From: Balanoglossus misakiensis
Lineage: Eukaryota; Hemichordata
Assembly: GCA_040954595.2 (NCBI GenBank)
Contig: CM082589.2
Coordinates: 6,138,001 to 6,202,000, forward strand
Length of the DNA stretch: 64,000 bases
Direction: 5' to 3'
Positions 36,729 through 50,500 of this stretch are shown here, one piece after another. Position 1 is the stretch's first letter, and the number at the start of each line of letters is the position of its first letter. Under the pieces are notes generated by a model. It was not told the origin of the DNA, did no database searches, and saw only the letters and a program-made list of their open reading frames with translations. The translations under genes were made by a program, and so were the position numbers.

Positions 36729-39071
36729 ATGAAATTGACTGCGCTCCTGTTAGTGTTGGCTTCCATTGCCAGTAACTGTCTGCCTACACAAGGTAAGTGT
36801 GACACATTCAAGCATTTTCGCATCTTTACGTAGCCCGTGTGTGTAGGGGCCGTGATTTTAAAAACTTGTTGCCTGTATAAAAAAAAAAAACGTTTTTATC
36901 CGTCACAAATCCATTCTACAAACCAAACAGATAGACCCTATGCGTTTTTCTGAACAGTCATTATTCATTGTATACATGTACATGTATTTTCATTTCTCTT
37001 ATTAAGATTCTTCTAATCGGCATACATGGATATGGGTCATTGAAATGTCAAAACTGTTGTTTTATGCTTAATCATTATGGAGGCCACAGACAAACAAATC
37101 TTTCTATCGCACCAATAAACTTCTTGTAGTTTTAAGCTGTCTTCTTTTTAGCGCAACAGGCCACTTTTGGAATCAAAATATGCGCAAAAGAAGCACAAAA
37201 ACTGCAACAAATGAACATTGGCCATGCGTACTCCTTGACAGCTGTCTGTGGTCACACCACATGCTCACCTGCAGCGGTCTTGCAATGCTGTCTGTGATTG
37301 GCCGGTATATGATACTATATCAAAATCATGGGATTAATTCTAATTCTTTTTTTAATGCAGGTTCTTTGTATTCCTGTCAAGGACGATGTGGCGAGGCGTA
37401 CGACAGAACAAACCCGTGTCACTGTAACGATCTTTGCAGTCAATACGGCAACTGCTGTAGTGACTATTCCAACTATTGCGGTATGTACATTTTGTTTATC
37501 ACACGAGAATGCTATATTTGAATACTAGTGATTGTCATCAATACAAGCAAAGAAATTTCGCCTCATATGAGGAACTTTGAATTGTTTTAACACGACAAGA
37601 TTGACGGCAGATATTGACCGGTAAAACTTAAAATTACTTGGTCTAGTACTCTGTTTCATGAAACTTTTACCATGAATGTGGTATAATATATAAATCGTCG
37701 CGAACATCTTCAACGTTCGCTCTCTAAAAACACACATTGTATCACCTTCTCCTGACAGACCCCGCGTATTCCTGCCAAGGGCGATGTGGCGAGTCGTACG
37801 ACAGTACAAACCCGTGTCATTGTAATGATCTTTGTAGTCAATATGGCAACTGCTGTAATGACTATAACTCCCTATGTGGCGCAGGTATGTACGTCATTTT
37901 TCTTGAAAAGTGAAAAGTATGTTTCTCTTTAACTCTGGTATTGTATTGTCCCCTTTCCAGTGGTTTCGTACAGTCGACTCAGAGTACAATAACAACAAAA
38001 CCCATTCAAAGCCAAACATTCACTCGCCCTGACAAACGTTTTCGTCGTATAACATATATGAGGAAAATCTTAACATTTTCGTGATTTTCTGTATAACAGG
38101 ACAAGGAAGCTTGTCTGCATTGGTCAATGAGATGTGGAACAATGACGTCAATGCTGCTAACGACAATGACATCTCACTGAACATACAAGGTCGAATCACG
38201 GACACATCGCAGAAGACAGACCTGGCACCTGCAAAGTGAGTTACAAACCACAAAAATACATGTCACAGAGTCATACAACCACCTGCTTTAAATTTTACCA
38301 TCGGGACATCCTTTAATAATCACTCTCACGGTCGATGACGTCACAATTTGGACTCAAGATACGCTCAGGGTGAATGCATATCACCTATTATCTATTATTA
38401 CAGATTGTTCACCTATTTCAACGAAGCCTTGCTCAGCAAACCCAGCTACAGTGCCATGGTTGCACTGTTCGACAACTACATCCGGGCTACTGGGACCAAA
38501 GAAAGCGACTCTCTCAACGAGAAGTCAGAGGTGGAAACTTTCCTGGATGAGGTGATGAGCTCGAACGTCATGCTCCTCGCTCATGACTATCTGTCGGGCA
38601 AAGGTGTGTTGCTACCAGGTCGTAGAGTACTTGCATACATATAAGTCGAATGTGAAAATGTTGGGAGACCCGTGGATTGCACCTGATGCATTGTGGGACC
38701 TTTAAGAGAACTGGACGTTATTTTTAATCTCTTATATTAGTAGACAGTCAGAAATTCATCGCCTTAATTTGTTTGCTCCATTTCAGGATTAGTGAGTTCT
38801 GACATCAATACCTTCCGTTCCGAGGTGAAGTCCATGTGGTTCACTCACTATGCTCGCACCACTAGCGGCGATTCCTCGGGTTTTGAACACGTCTTCGTCG
38901 GAGAGGTGAAGAACGGAGCAGTCTCTGGGTTCCACAGTTGGATTCAGTTTTACCTAGAGGAAGCGTCCGGTAGCATAGATTACCATGGTTACGTGAACCA
39001 GCAAGATGTACGTATTGTGGGTTTTACTGTTTAACACATCGAAAGATGGGGTGAGAGATAGATAGAGAGAC

Positions 39072-39128
<57 letters not shown>

Positions 39129-39559
39129 GACAGAGACAGACAGACAAAGACAAACAGACAAACTGACAGACAGACAGACATAGACAGAATGTGGTTGGAG
39201 ATGTGTATGTTATCAGACCAGTACTTCTCCACGACAATATGGGAATGTACGAAACTGGATTTAAGCCATTTATACACTGGAAACAAAACGCATGGAAAAT
39301 GAATGTACCCAAATTTACCTTTCGTTTAACTGCCCAACAGAACGGAGCCCTGAGTCTGCAAATGCAGTGGGATGGTTACCACAAGTCGATCACATCTGTG
39401 TTCATGAAGAGGAGCCCGGAATTCGAGTTAGCCCTCTTCACAGTGTGTTTCATGGAATTCCCAGACGATCTGTGTACATTCGACTTGAATGGTTCTGAAG
39501 TGTCGGTCCAAACTTGGACCATGTACTCAGACTACGTGGGCAGTGCTTACGTGGTATAA
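36729..39559 (+). CDS. Secreted EndoU-family endoribonuclease with two somatomedin B domains
   Basis: Seven exons: 36729-36792, 37361-37480, 37759-37884, 38100-38235, 38404-38603, 38787-39007, 39341-39559. They total 1,086 nt, 361 residues. Order: signal peptide (1-20), somatomedin B 1 (about 23-61), somatomedin B 2 (about 64-103), EndoU domain (104-361). The family cleaves RNA, preferring uridylate sites, in a metal-stimulated manner; vertebrate ENDOU/PP11 has the same layout. Catalytic residues are in place: His250 (SGFEHVF), His265 (SGFHSW) and Lys304 (WDGYHKS), followed by the conserved SPEFELALFTVCF. I chose the acceptor at 39340 because it has a pyrimidine tract and gives normal His-to-Lys spacing; an acceptor at 39187 is also in frame but would insert 51 residues. 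Secretion implies an extracellular or vesicular role. Confidence 0.93.
39055..39187. repeat. (GACA)n/(GA)n microsatellite in EndoU last intron
   Basis: About 130 bp of GAGA and GACA/CAGA units, wholly inside the intron 39008-39340. Confidence 0.9.
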
Positions 39560-39638
39560 CCTCCTAAATAACCGAATGAAGAATGTTTTTGAATTAGATA
39601 ACACGTTGAGCGTAAACATGTAAGCCTAATGTTATCAA

Positions 39639-39644
39639 AATAAA
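39639..39644 (+). promoter_or_regulatory. Poly(A) signal AATAAA of the EndoU gene
   Basis: Consensus hexamer 80 bases after the stop codon at 39557-39559. Confidence 0.7.
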
Positions 39645-42242
39645 AGTGTACACAAAAGTTTCAAGTTGTATTCATTCAATCATTACGTACCACCACCACC
39701 TCCACCCCAGTTACTCAATGGATGTCATCACTGACTTGCCAATGACCGTTGCCATGCCCGTTACCAGAAGGTCATGAAAACCTCGGCTGATTTATACCGC
39801 CCGCGGGGTCAACCTTGTCGCAAAATTTGTAAACTCAGTATTACCAAACATCAATATTTAAACAAGTCTTTCGAAGTACCCAGTCATGAATCGTCGTGTT
39901 GTTTCATTCACACATGTTCAACTGTATGCCTGGTTGTAGACTCTCTCACAGCCCCTCTCGTCGTCCATGCAGGCTTATGGACTGATTAGGACGCATCAGT
40001 GAAGAGCCTTGTAGCGAACCGTGGGCTGTGAGAGAGTCTAGCCTGGTTGGCAATATCGTTGGTTTGTAGACGTTTTGTTAATTTAAATTTTAATCCCCGG
40101 CTCCGTGAAGCACAGTAAGAAATTCCCGGGATGATGGGTGATGATTTCGACATGGAACGTTTTAAACAACTTAATAACTTCTAATGGAACAATCTTCGTT
40201 ATTTAAAAAAAATATTGTTTAAGAATTTATATAGTTATTCAAAATACGAATCACACTTTCATTTTGTAATGATAAAGTCTCTAAAACTAACGATATTAGT
40301 CCGTGATTTCACAGAGTCGCGACAGTTGTAACGACATACATGTCAAAGGATAATGCTTTTGCGCACACGTGTAAGTGATTGACGGAGGCAACTTTCATCT
40401 TTTTAAAAGTTGTCAACAAAAATCCCCTTCTCAACAAAAATCCTATAAATTGTCAGTCACGGACAAGTAAAATACAATTGCCCCATTTTAAATCGTTATT
40501 TAGTATAGGGCTAGTAATCTTATACCCAGTAAATAATAACATCAACTAATTAAGCCCGACACAACAGAACTAAAAGGATTTCATTTAGAACAATCCACCT
40601 GTGAATTTCACGTCCGAGTGAAAACATTACTTGTTGAATTCACAGGTAAAATGAGTAATCTGCTTGTGTAGCTAATGGGGTACACTTTGAACAAAACGTT
40701 TTACATCTCCATGCATTTCTATATTTTCTTGTGTTGGAGTTACGGTGGCGAATATTGAAAGATAATTATGCGCAGCTTATCGTCAGAAAAAGGGTTTCTG
40801 TCCAACCGTCTTTTGTTGTGGTTTCATGGCATTGCTTATTACCTTTTGACCCCGTGACCTCTTCAAGGCCTCTTGGAAGTGATTCAAAACTAAGAACGGG
40901 GATTAGATAGGGGGCTTTACTCCGCGAATGGCCGCTACATAATAGCGCGAACAGTCCCTGTGAGCAGTTAGCACGGATTAAGGGGATCCACAAACGCCCT
41001 TAAAATAACATCCTGAAACCTATACTCGTGGTAAACCACCTCAAGCCTCGGGGAATGGACATGGAGAAACCATTAAGGAGGTTCTGCGTTTGATTAAGGT
41101 GATTAGCGATGTGTCCGCTTGCTAACCTTGTCATGATTTGGTGTCAAAACCGCGTGTAATTAGTGAGTGGTTTTGATTCAATTTCGCCGTAATTGACTGT
41201 CGGTCGCCCGAGGCGCGTTGGAAACAACTCAATTCTGTAAGTGAGAATAAATACTAAGGTCGCAATCGCTCTGTGGGATTGTTTTCAACCAACCAACATC
41301 AGAACGACTCCATCAACAAGCAAAAATGACACACCAGCCCTTCATGTTCTAATCAAGTCTCTCACACCTGTCCTAATATAAAGATGTCATGGCTGTTTCT
41401 GTACAAGACAAAACGACTGTTCCATAGCAGTTTTATAACTTTATTGATCAAAAGTCTCTTTAGAGAAATCGAAATAATGATAACATATATACACAGATCG
41501 AAACAACAACAACAACAACAACACAACAAGCAAACAAACGCGTATACAATTATCAATAATTTCATCAACTGGACAGATAACGATGAATAAGATCACGTGT
41601 GCTTCATCCATTTCAGGCGTCGTTGAAGTCTTAGAGTAAGTGCAGACACGTATATAAAATTTTAAATTCTTTTCAGCAGTCTATGTATTGCTAGTATAAC
41701 AGCAGTTCCAGCATTTGGACACAGGATATAAAAAAAATCTTTTGCAGAACAGACCTCCCGTGCTGGATGCTTCAAAACAACTCTCCCCCAATGCTGAGGC
41801 AGAACGCGTCGTCACGTTCGCCTTTAATTCCTGACCGAGGAACGTCGTGTATACGCGTTAAGCAGCAACAATTAATTGCAAATCCAATCTAGTAAAGTTA
41901 TCAAGAAGCTGAGCGTCTTCAGGATATATTGCGCCGCAGGATAGAAATTTAAAGAGCATGCTGAACATTTCAGATTACGTTTCAATCCATCATGCTTCGC
42001 GCTCGACGGATCTGTCGTCGTTAAAGAATCAAAGTGGCTGCTCCAACAGAACTGACTGACCCGTACGGTTGGTACGGCGAAATGTTTTCAAGAACGACTG
42101 TCCATCCTCGACTTTGTCTGGGTCAATTATATGATAGTGTGGTTCAAAATAATGTCACATCTCAGCTCCTGTTGTACGAATTAAAGCTTGACATTCAGAA
42201 GTGTTTTCTTCAATCATTTCTGACATGTGTATGTGGGTTTAT
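39645..42242. other. Intergenic region between EndoU and the bHLH gene (convergent 3' ends)
   Basis: No coding exon that I can support. A short inverted repeat pairs CTCTCACAGCCC (39945-39956) with GGGCTGTGAGAGAG (40021-40034). The part around 41040-41240 contains several TAAT/ATTA homeodomain-type cores (GTAATTAGTG, CGTAATTGACTG) and might be regulatory; this is weak inference. CAA repeats lie at 41503-41526. Confidence 0.4.
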
Positions 42243-45200
42243 TCAGTATTCGCTAGACGATCCAGCCCCCGGACTTCCTTCAGTCTTGTAGAACGGAGGC
42301 GAGGACGGAGTGGCTCCGACGTACAGCCTGGATCTCATCGGCCATTTCTGTCAAGATAAACAGAAAAATAGAATGCAATTATAAGAGCTGCAGTGATGTA
42401 CTTTATACTACATTTCGTTGATCGGACAGCATAGATTCTTGATATATCGATATTCCCTATCTCACCTGTCACACATTTTGTCTAAAATGCAGAGAATTTT
42501 ACTGCTCCAGACTGAACTGGCAATGGACAGCTGACGTGGATTTTCACCAAAACTGTCTGGACGTTATTTACAACATTATGTGTCACCAATATTCCCTTGC
42601 AAAGTATGCAAACACTGTGATGTTCTCTGTTTTACGACCGTTTATATCAATCCAGCATGTACTGTAGAATTGTAAGAAACAAGGCCTGAATCTACATCAC
42701 AGTGCTGTAAATTCTCCCGTGCACGCCAAATCGGTATGGTACACGGCCTGTAAATTCTCCCGCTGTAACTAACCGATATTAGCCATTACCGACAGAGGAC
42801 TTGGAATAACAAAGACTTTATAGGAAACTTAATTATGTAGTATTACGCGGATGAGCGTGGGAAAAATGATCGCGTCAATGTGGATTCAATAAAGAGCCAA
42901 CAGAGACTACGCGTCAGGACGTGAATGCAATCGCCTAATTAGAACGCCTGGTGTGGCCAATTAAACGCATCCAATGTGCTAATTGGGGGAGCACATATGC
43001 ATGGTGAAACTTGCAAGGAATAAACGAGAGTGACCACGAGTATTGGACATTTATTTGTAGAAACGTCATCGGAATGGTAAATCGTCACTATCCAGGGAAG
43101 GACTCGGTGCTGACAGACGAGGCAGACGCCGGCCGGGGACAGCCGCTAAAGTCTTCACACGGACAGCCGCAGGTCGTCACAATCGACCAACCGAAAATAT
43201 GCATAGGGGTGGCCTCCCCGGGTGACCCGATGATATGCGCAGAGGGAATAATGTTTGTACAAGATTAACACACCGGTCAAACGCCACACTCTTTACCGTT
43301 CGGTCGTCTCTTTGCCCTCTCAATTTATAACCACTTGGGCCATTTGTCATGACAGCTATGGAGAAAACATGATACACAACAAACAGCGAAGACATATAAA
43401 TATTGTCAAGTCCGGTCTCCGGTTGCCACATGTCACGGCGTATAGACTAAATGCTTAAATAAATGAAAAGTAATGGCGATTCTTATAGGGCACGATGGGC
43501 GATAAAACACATGCAGTGTCCCATACTTCTTCTATATGAGTAGAATTTATAGGCGCGGAAGAAAATATTGAGACAATTTCCGAGCATTTATGTGCTTAAG
43601 CCGATACTTTTATGGGCCAAATTTGTCAAACATGCCACTAAATTGCCATTCCTGAGGACAACAGTGCATGGGAAACGATGGCGTTTATTTGCCCCCAGAA
43701 TGTGTCTTATGTAAACTGCACCAAACAATCATCACTATATAGGCGATCCATACCCGCAAAGTTCGCGACAACTTTTTCTTTCTACTCCCCCAAAGGCCCG
43801 GGAAATAAAAGACGTTTGTAGGTATGGGACCCAAAGCACTTTGCCTAGCAACGTGTACTATGCTAACCGCGCCCCTTTCAATTTTAGGACTGGGTATAGA
43901 ATTCGATGATTCTTTTTCAAGAGTTCGAGTCCACTGAAGTAAAGTATTCCCAATTGATTAATTAGCTATGTCATTTACATCTACGCCAGTGAAAGCGCTT
44001 TCAATTGACTTTCTTACTCAAACGACGACAGTCACTACGTATGGTAGACAAGTTACCAAAAGTTACCAAAAGTTAAAAGTTACTCTCTCTTAAAGGATTC
44101 CAGGATTTCTGAGAATCACCTAACAATCTGTGGCATGTGTTATTTTATTTCGTTTGTATGTACATCAATCGTATTGAAATATTGGAATGGTAGGTGTTTG
44201 GTATTTTTTTTCGAATGGCATTACGACGCAGGCGGACAGAAAATTCCATTGGTCTCATTTGAAAACCACGAAAAAAAATGAAATTTCTAAATCTTTAATT
44301 GTGAAACCAGTTCCTGAAGAAGCGTGACTGAAGACTCGCTTCGTCGTTGTCTTGTAACCATCCCGAATGACTATTTGATCATGAATTAGTCAGCAGTAAA
44401 TTCTAGATCCCGTTTCTTGCCATTGCGTTTCCGTGCAATTCACTTCCCCTGCAATAGTTTTCATAATATCATTCAACCCACGTCCCCCTTTTTTTAAAGT
44501 TTACAAGCAGAAAGCTGAACCACATTAAACAAGCAAACAAACAACACTCCCTCCCCCTCCCCCAGCTCCGAGTTGAAAGTCAGTTAACTTGTTTGGTTTG
44601 AAAAGAAAACGAGTCACAGTGACGCGTTGCGCCGCGTCGCCTGCGCTTGGAGTGGAAGCGAAAACAGTAGCCTGTCAAAACGCTTGCTTACAAAAGCCAG
44701 GAAAACTACTAATATACCTCTATGTTTGGTTGGCACACACTTTTATCCTAAATGTTGACCCAGCGAATAATGGATGCTGTCCACAAACATGAAAACCCCC
44801 CTCTTTAAACACACTCGGTGCGTTTTAGGTCACAAAGTGATTTTAAAGTGCATTCTATCTTGTTAGTTTCAAATGAAATCGACATGACTATCCATCATGC
44901 GAGGACAAAGCGTGTCCCGATTGTGGCCCGTGGCTTATTTAGTTACATCCCACCGCGGGTCTCTTTGGTCAAGATTGCTCTCGTTTGAATCCTGAACTCT
45001 GTCAACATTAGAGAGAAAACGAATTTCGTTGAATGTCGATCGGTGCTGTGTTGAAAAGTGGGCAAGAGTCACGTTTTAGGGTCTCGCGTCGACAATTGAT
45101 TACAAAGTGGAACAACCCACCGTGTGTTATGAAGGTATGTCTAGAAAATACTTGTAGATTACGGAAATTGTTATAACTATACCTGTACACAAAATACATA

Positions 45201-47512
45201 TAGTTGTAAACGGATCACAATATACAGATGCGAGATTGTAAGTGGTACCACAGGCATAATTTGAGGAATTTCATTACTGACGTAAATTTGCCACTGAAAT
45301 GTAAAATCGAGCCAGCTGCCCCATCCGTAGCATGTCTAATCCAGCTATTTGATTTTTGGTCATTTGATTTTGTTCAAAAGTTCATCCGTTGTCTTGAATT
45401 AGTCCGTCACTGATCAATAGGGTACTAGTAAGTCGACCGAGGAGTTTTGGATATTCTCCGCGGAGATCCCAATACCCCTTCATCGTCAGTGCATGTACGT
45501 ACATGTATCTGGAAGTTACTGTAACTGTCTTTTGACAAACAACTTATCCTTTGAATATCTATATATCCAGGGGACAATCACCGACAAGATACTATTCTAG
45601 CATTGTCTCTCCGACTTCTAGATGTCAAGGATGTTTTACTAACAATGCTGAGAGCCGCGATCGAACATTTCGGCATTTTAAGTGCGAACCCGTCTGGCCT
45701 TCCTCTCGGCCACGATCCCATTATTCGCATTAAGTGTCCACTGTGAATGTAAGACGTTCTTCAAATTTGTAAAATAGTCTTGAGTTCGTGTTTGTTGTCT
45801 CTCCTGTTTCGTGAACCAGATATACCCGGATGTTTGAAAATGACAGGACTTGGCACGCTACCATGCAAGTCACTAGGGCTTAATTAAATTTTACCTCCCC
45901 CGTCTCTTCCTCTCTCTGCTGCAGGCCACAAACCATCAGCGGCGACAAATGAAACCAATGGCAGTGTTGAAACGCGGGATCGATAGCCATGATCAACTGA
46001 GCATCGAACGAATTGTCCTATAGCATAGAACAATTCTATCGTTGCAAAATAACAACAATTAGAAGTCGCATGTAATATTTTCTTCTTCTTTTTTCTTCTT
46101 CAGAGAATGTTAAATTTCCGTTCCGGTCAATGAAATACTGGAAGAAGACTTTTACCAAAGCGCGATTCAGTGACTCGGGTAGCGACCAATAGAACGTTTT
46201 CGCGTTACATCTCTGAACGCCCTGGGTCTTTCTTTCACTTGCAGTTGCAAAACAAAACCACTGACCGTCAACCACTGCATTTTAAAGGCGTTGAACTGAT
46301 TTTCAGATCGCTACGTAGACAGCTATCAGAGCCATGAAGCCAAGCATTGCAATTACACGCTCCATTCAATGTTAACCATAGGCTATTGAAGATTTTCATG
46401 CCCCTCTCAAGTTACATAATATTAAATGCAATTAAATGTTACACACTTCGCACCAGCGCCATATTTTTCATGTTAACCCAAGTTAAGTCGGAAAAGTAAA
46501 ATCAAAAGAAAGCACGTGGTCAGACCCTTCAAAGAGAAGATATGAGAAAAATGCAATTTCATAAACGGTAAACCGAGCTTGGTGCTCAGCGGTTAGCAGC
46601 GAGTCTGGTCGACGACGTATAACGTATGGTTTCTAACAGCAAGCGGTCACGGTTTTATATCAAGATAATATGATATTAAGATGTAAAGGCAAGGTTATTA
46701 ACCTTTTAATGAACTAGCGAGACGAATGTAAGAGTATTATCTGAAACCTTGTTCGCCGTCGGGGTTCATTTTGTGTTCATACAGCGTGCGTAATGGAGAC
46801 ACTATAGAAATTCGACGTGTGGCGTAGAATGTGTTGTATAGACAACGTTAGAACTATATATACGAATTATGGTTGTTTTAATACATATATTAAATAGTTT
46901 AAATCCCATTGAAGTGATTCCAAATTTGTGATGGTGTTATGTTAGTTTCTTTTTCACAGCACATCCTGATATTATGTCAATGGCATGCAAGATTTGTGTT
47001 TGGAACCTGAGGGCCCTGTGTTCGCAGTAAGCGGTTATACCGCGGCACCGAAAATATATTAATTAGTTTAGACAGATGCTGTTCCCTGCCAGGATTGAGA
47101 AAAACGCCTTAATAGGCTTTGATCAATTAATCTATACCTTGACTGGGTGTAAATAGCCGTTTGCTCCGAGTCTATGTTGTTTTTCTTCGTGCCCGTCGGG
47201 GTTGTCGGCGTCCAGCGTCTGCATCAAATGTGCGATGTACGTGGTGGCCAGCACGAGAACGTCCAATTTGGAAAGTTTTGTGTCTGGTGGCACGGACGGC
47301 AAAGTTTTCTGCAGTTGGAGGAAGGCCGTTTTCAGCGTCATCACCCGGCCCCGCTCCCGGGCCGCGTTCACCCCGGTTGGCCGGCCGCGTCTCCTCGGTT
47401 TCTCGGTCGAATTGTTCGCCTTCTTGCTCCTTCTCCGTGGTGCGTTTCCAGTCCCGAAATTCATGGCCTCTGCGGACGCCATCTGTTCGCACGTTTGACT
47501 TGTCTTGGTCAT
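42243..47512 (-). CDS. TCF24: TCF24-like bHLH transcription factor (TCF21/23/24 group)
   Basis: Two exons: 47138-47512 (ATG to AAG, phase 0) and 42243-42347, separated by 4.8 kb. Product 159 residues. The bHLH domain is residues 49-100: [20 protein letters not shown], a loop, then [20 protein letters not shown]. Basic residues precede it (RRRSKK, KPRRRGR). After the domain come GYLHPVK at the end of exon 1 and KWPMRSRLY at the start of exon 2; this joined signature is what I know from vertebrate TCF24/TCF23 and confirms the distant second exon. Expected role: nuclear, E-box binding as a heterodimer with an E protein in mesodermal or visceral tissue. The paralogue choice (TCF24 versus TCF23) rests on memory. 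An alternative ATG (MASAEAM) is 10 codons downstream. Confidence 0.9.
42348..47137 (-). other. Single intron of the TCF24-like gene
   Basis: 4.8 kb without a supported exon. Around 42935-43005 there is a cluster of homeodomain-type cores (CCTAATTAGAA, CCAATTAAACG, GCTAATTGGGG) in an otherwise non-repetitive stretch, the sort of sequence seen in developmental enhancers. The rest shows no recognisable element. Confidence 0.4.
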
Positions 47513-50500
47513 TGTCGGTTTCCCCGCTCTGATTCGGACAATATTTCAGTTTTCCGGGGCATGGACACACATGGACCGAGTGGGACTTGGGTTGGTTTCG
47601 ACGTGTGCGCTTCGTTGTAACTGGTAGTCAATGAAGTAGCTCTCTCCGTGTTGATTTGATGTCGCCGTTATGTACATGACTTATAATAGCATCGCAGGAC
47701 GATACACTTGATCCCCCTGTCAACACTTCAAGTTAACGAGATCATACCACTTCGCCACGGGGGTGGCGACGCATCAAAAGTGAAAGCTAAAACCCCTGGT
47801 GGATCTATACACAACTCGGAGATGGACGCCGCCCATGCATGGTCTGAAATTTGTGCAATTGTGCCGGCGTGATTGGACGGTCAAGCTGGCACGTTTTCAC
47901 TCATGAGAATCTGACTGAATCAGGCCGTTGGGGACGTGTAGCTGAAATTCATTTTGGTGCACAGTACAGTACAGTACAGTACAGTACAGTACAGTACAGT
48001 ACAGTACAGTACAGTACAGTACAGTACAGTACAGTACAGTACAGTACAGTGCACCACATTACAGTAACATTGCATTGCTTTGTACATGTGGCATCATAGA
48101 TGCTGGCTGTATTTGTACATATGCGATACCCATACAACAATGGAGTTTCTTGTTCCACTAACCACTTCCAGAAATTATCGGTATTTGTCAACATAGCGTA
48201 TTTGTCAACATAGAGTACAATAGCTATTGTTATTGTTGACAGGTGAATTCTTGTCCAAAACATAACATTGTTGACTGTACACACGTCATAGGCATATATT
48301 AAGCTGTGTCGACAGTTACTGTCACAGCAAATGAGCGCGTATATCTTAGCTTAAACTTGGAACGCCAAGGTTGGATGTGTTGTCACTAACATTAAAATGG
48401 AGCTGATGTGATTCGGCCAACCTCATTTGACTCTGCACGCTTCGTACACTTTCCATGATGCATTAATTGGCGTAAGAATCAGGGTTTACCAGGAGTGGCG
48501 TGGCGTAACATGGGGGGGGGGGGGGTTAAAACAGTTGAAACAGTTTTACAGAGTTATATTCATTGAGTACACGTTTTTGTTTCGCAAGGTATCTTTGTTT
48601 TATTGTTTACAAAAGAACCAAGGATTTATATTTATTAGACTGCATTTTCCAAACAACGCGGGCGAGGGAGGGCAGGGGTCGTGAGAGTTGACTTGGAAAT
48701 ATTGAAAAACTGGGAAGATGGACGCGCCGTGGGGGATACAAGTCAAATAATGGAAAAACAAATAACTCGCAATGCAAAGCATAGCTTCCTGTAATGTTCA
48801 GAAACCAAAGACGGCGTTAACCCAAGTACATTCGTCAGTTGCTCCGTGCACGCAGCGAATGATCTCCGTCACCATTCTCCGAAGTGACTTGTGGTTGCGT
48901 TCTCGGGGTATTGCCGGGAGCAGGGTGGCCCCGGGCCGCCGGGAAATTATTACAACGCGTCCATCGTGGACGACTGAAACGTAAACTCCGCATCGATATC
49001 CCACACTGCTGTCAGACAAACAGCAAACTCGAGACTGATTAATACGAACGAGCCAAAGACCAAAATATCTGCAGCAATAATTACCACAACAGCGATATAT
49101 ATTAAGACAGCGCAGTAAACAGGGGACCCGTACACAAATGTAAACTTCTACTCAAGTTTAGCCTCGAAAAATAAATATGTCATGGGTTAGAAACACAAAA
49201 GGTCGAACTTCAAACGATGGGCTGCCGTTGAGTGTTGACGAGCGTCTGACCGCAGAGCGGGTCGGGACGATCGATCAGTCTAGTCCGCACGCCTCGCTTG
49301 GGTCATCGGCCCCACCGCCCGGCATGGTTCACTTCACGCCGTATATTCTTCGAGAATCGGCGATTCTAACGAAAATAAAGATACTGAAGTGTGTTTTTGC
49401 TACTGGTGGTCCCCCCGAATAGTCTGACGCGACACCCCAGCGCACACGTATGCGTTTTCAAGTGTCGTGTTAAAAATACACGCAGGATAAAACGTCAAAT
49501 TTTCGATTTCGATACTCTATACGAACCCAATGGCGTCAAGAAATCGAAAAAGACAGCTTTTTGACGAAATTCCACAGATGATATACCACTGAGGGATTTA
49601 AATGTCTCTTTAGGGCATTTTAACAAGACCGGGACCGTCAACTTTCCGTGCTAAATACGTGTAAGTTGATTCTGTAGCGGCGAGGTGAAATGCTTTTCTT
49701 TAACTTTGCAAAGGATGAGAAGTAACCCACAGACAGTCTTAGTGAATCTCATACGATTTTATATGTTTTTTTTTGTGTGCGTTTGGCTTCGATGTAATAA
49801 TCTTTATTCTCATCTAGCAAGGCATTTGGTTGACAATTGATAACATTTTTGCCGAAATCGTGGAAAAAGTTTTCGCTGTTCTAACCGCACACGCTAGCAC
49901 GGCTTGTATAAAGTGGTTCGGGCTGACGTTGAACCGTCACCCTTCCACTATTGGCCGTGACGTCACAGTAGCACCAACACGACGAATCTGCGGGCGTGAG
50001 ATGCGCTGAACAGCAGAACGGGCAAATTTAACACGTAATCCATTCATAACCAGCGTGTTTTGACACAAACCGACAATAAACTAACGCCAAGTAGGCAACA
50101 AAAGTTCGACCAAAACGAATCAACTGTCAGCCCTGGACAATCGTGCTATGAATCACGCAGAAACAACTTCACCAATGTCAATTTGAGAAGATAAAACTGT
50201 AAGTTTAAACATGGCTGACGTCTTTGTCTCAGATGCGCCGTGGTAATTTAACATTCTTTTTATAGGTTGTCCGCGGCCAGGATCAGATAATTCAGGGAGG
50301 GTTTGGGATAAATCACCCCTGTATTGTGGGTAAAACGTATGGAAATTCATCGAAACAGACAATCCGCCCTGACCAAATTACCAGACGAGAACAGGGCGGT
50401 TGGCAGCGAAGTTAGGGAACCACTAGAAACAGTTTGGCTAGTGTCAGGATACGTATTTTATTCGCCAATATATTTTGAACAGATGTCAGCTCTTGTACTT

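Noticed and set aside
39188-39340. EndoU last exon starting right after the microsatellite (acceptor at 39187)
   Set aside because: It is in frame but has a purine-rich tract and would push the catalytic lysine about 50 residues too far from the histidines; the acceptor at 39340 fits the family.
49177-49422. 81-codon plus-strand frame in a gene-poor region
   Set aside because: No splice signals, homology or downstream poly(A) signal; composition is like the flanks.
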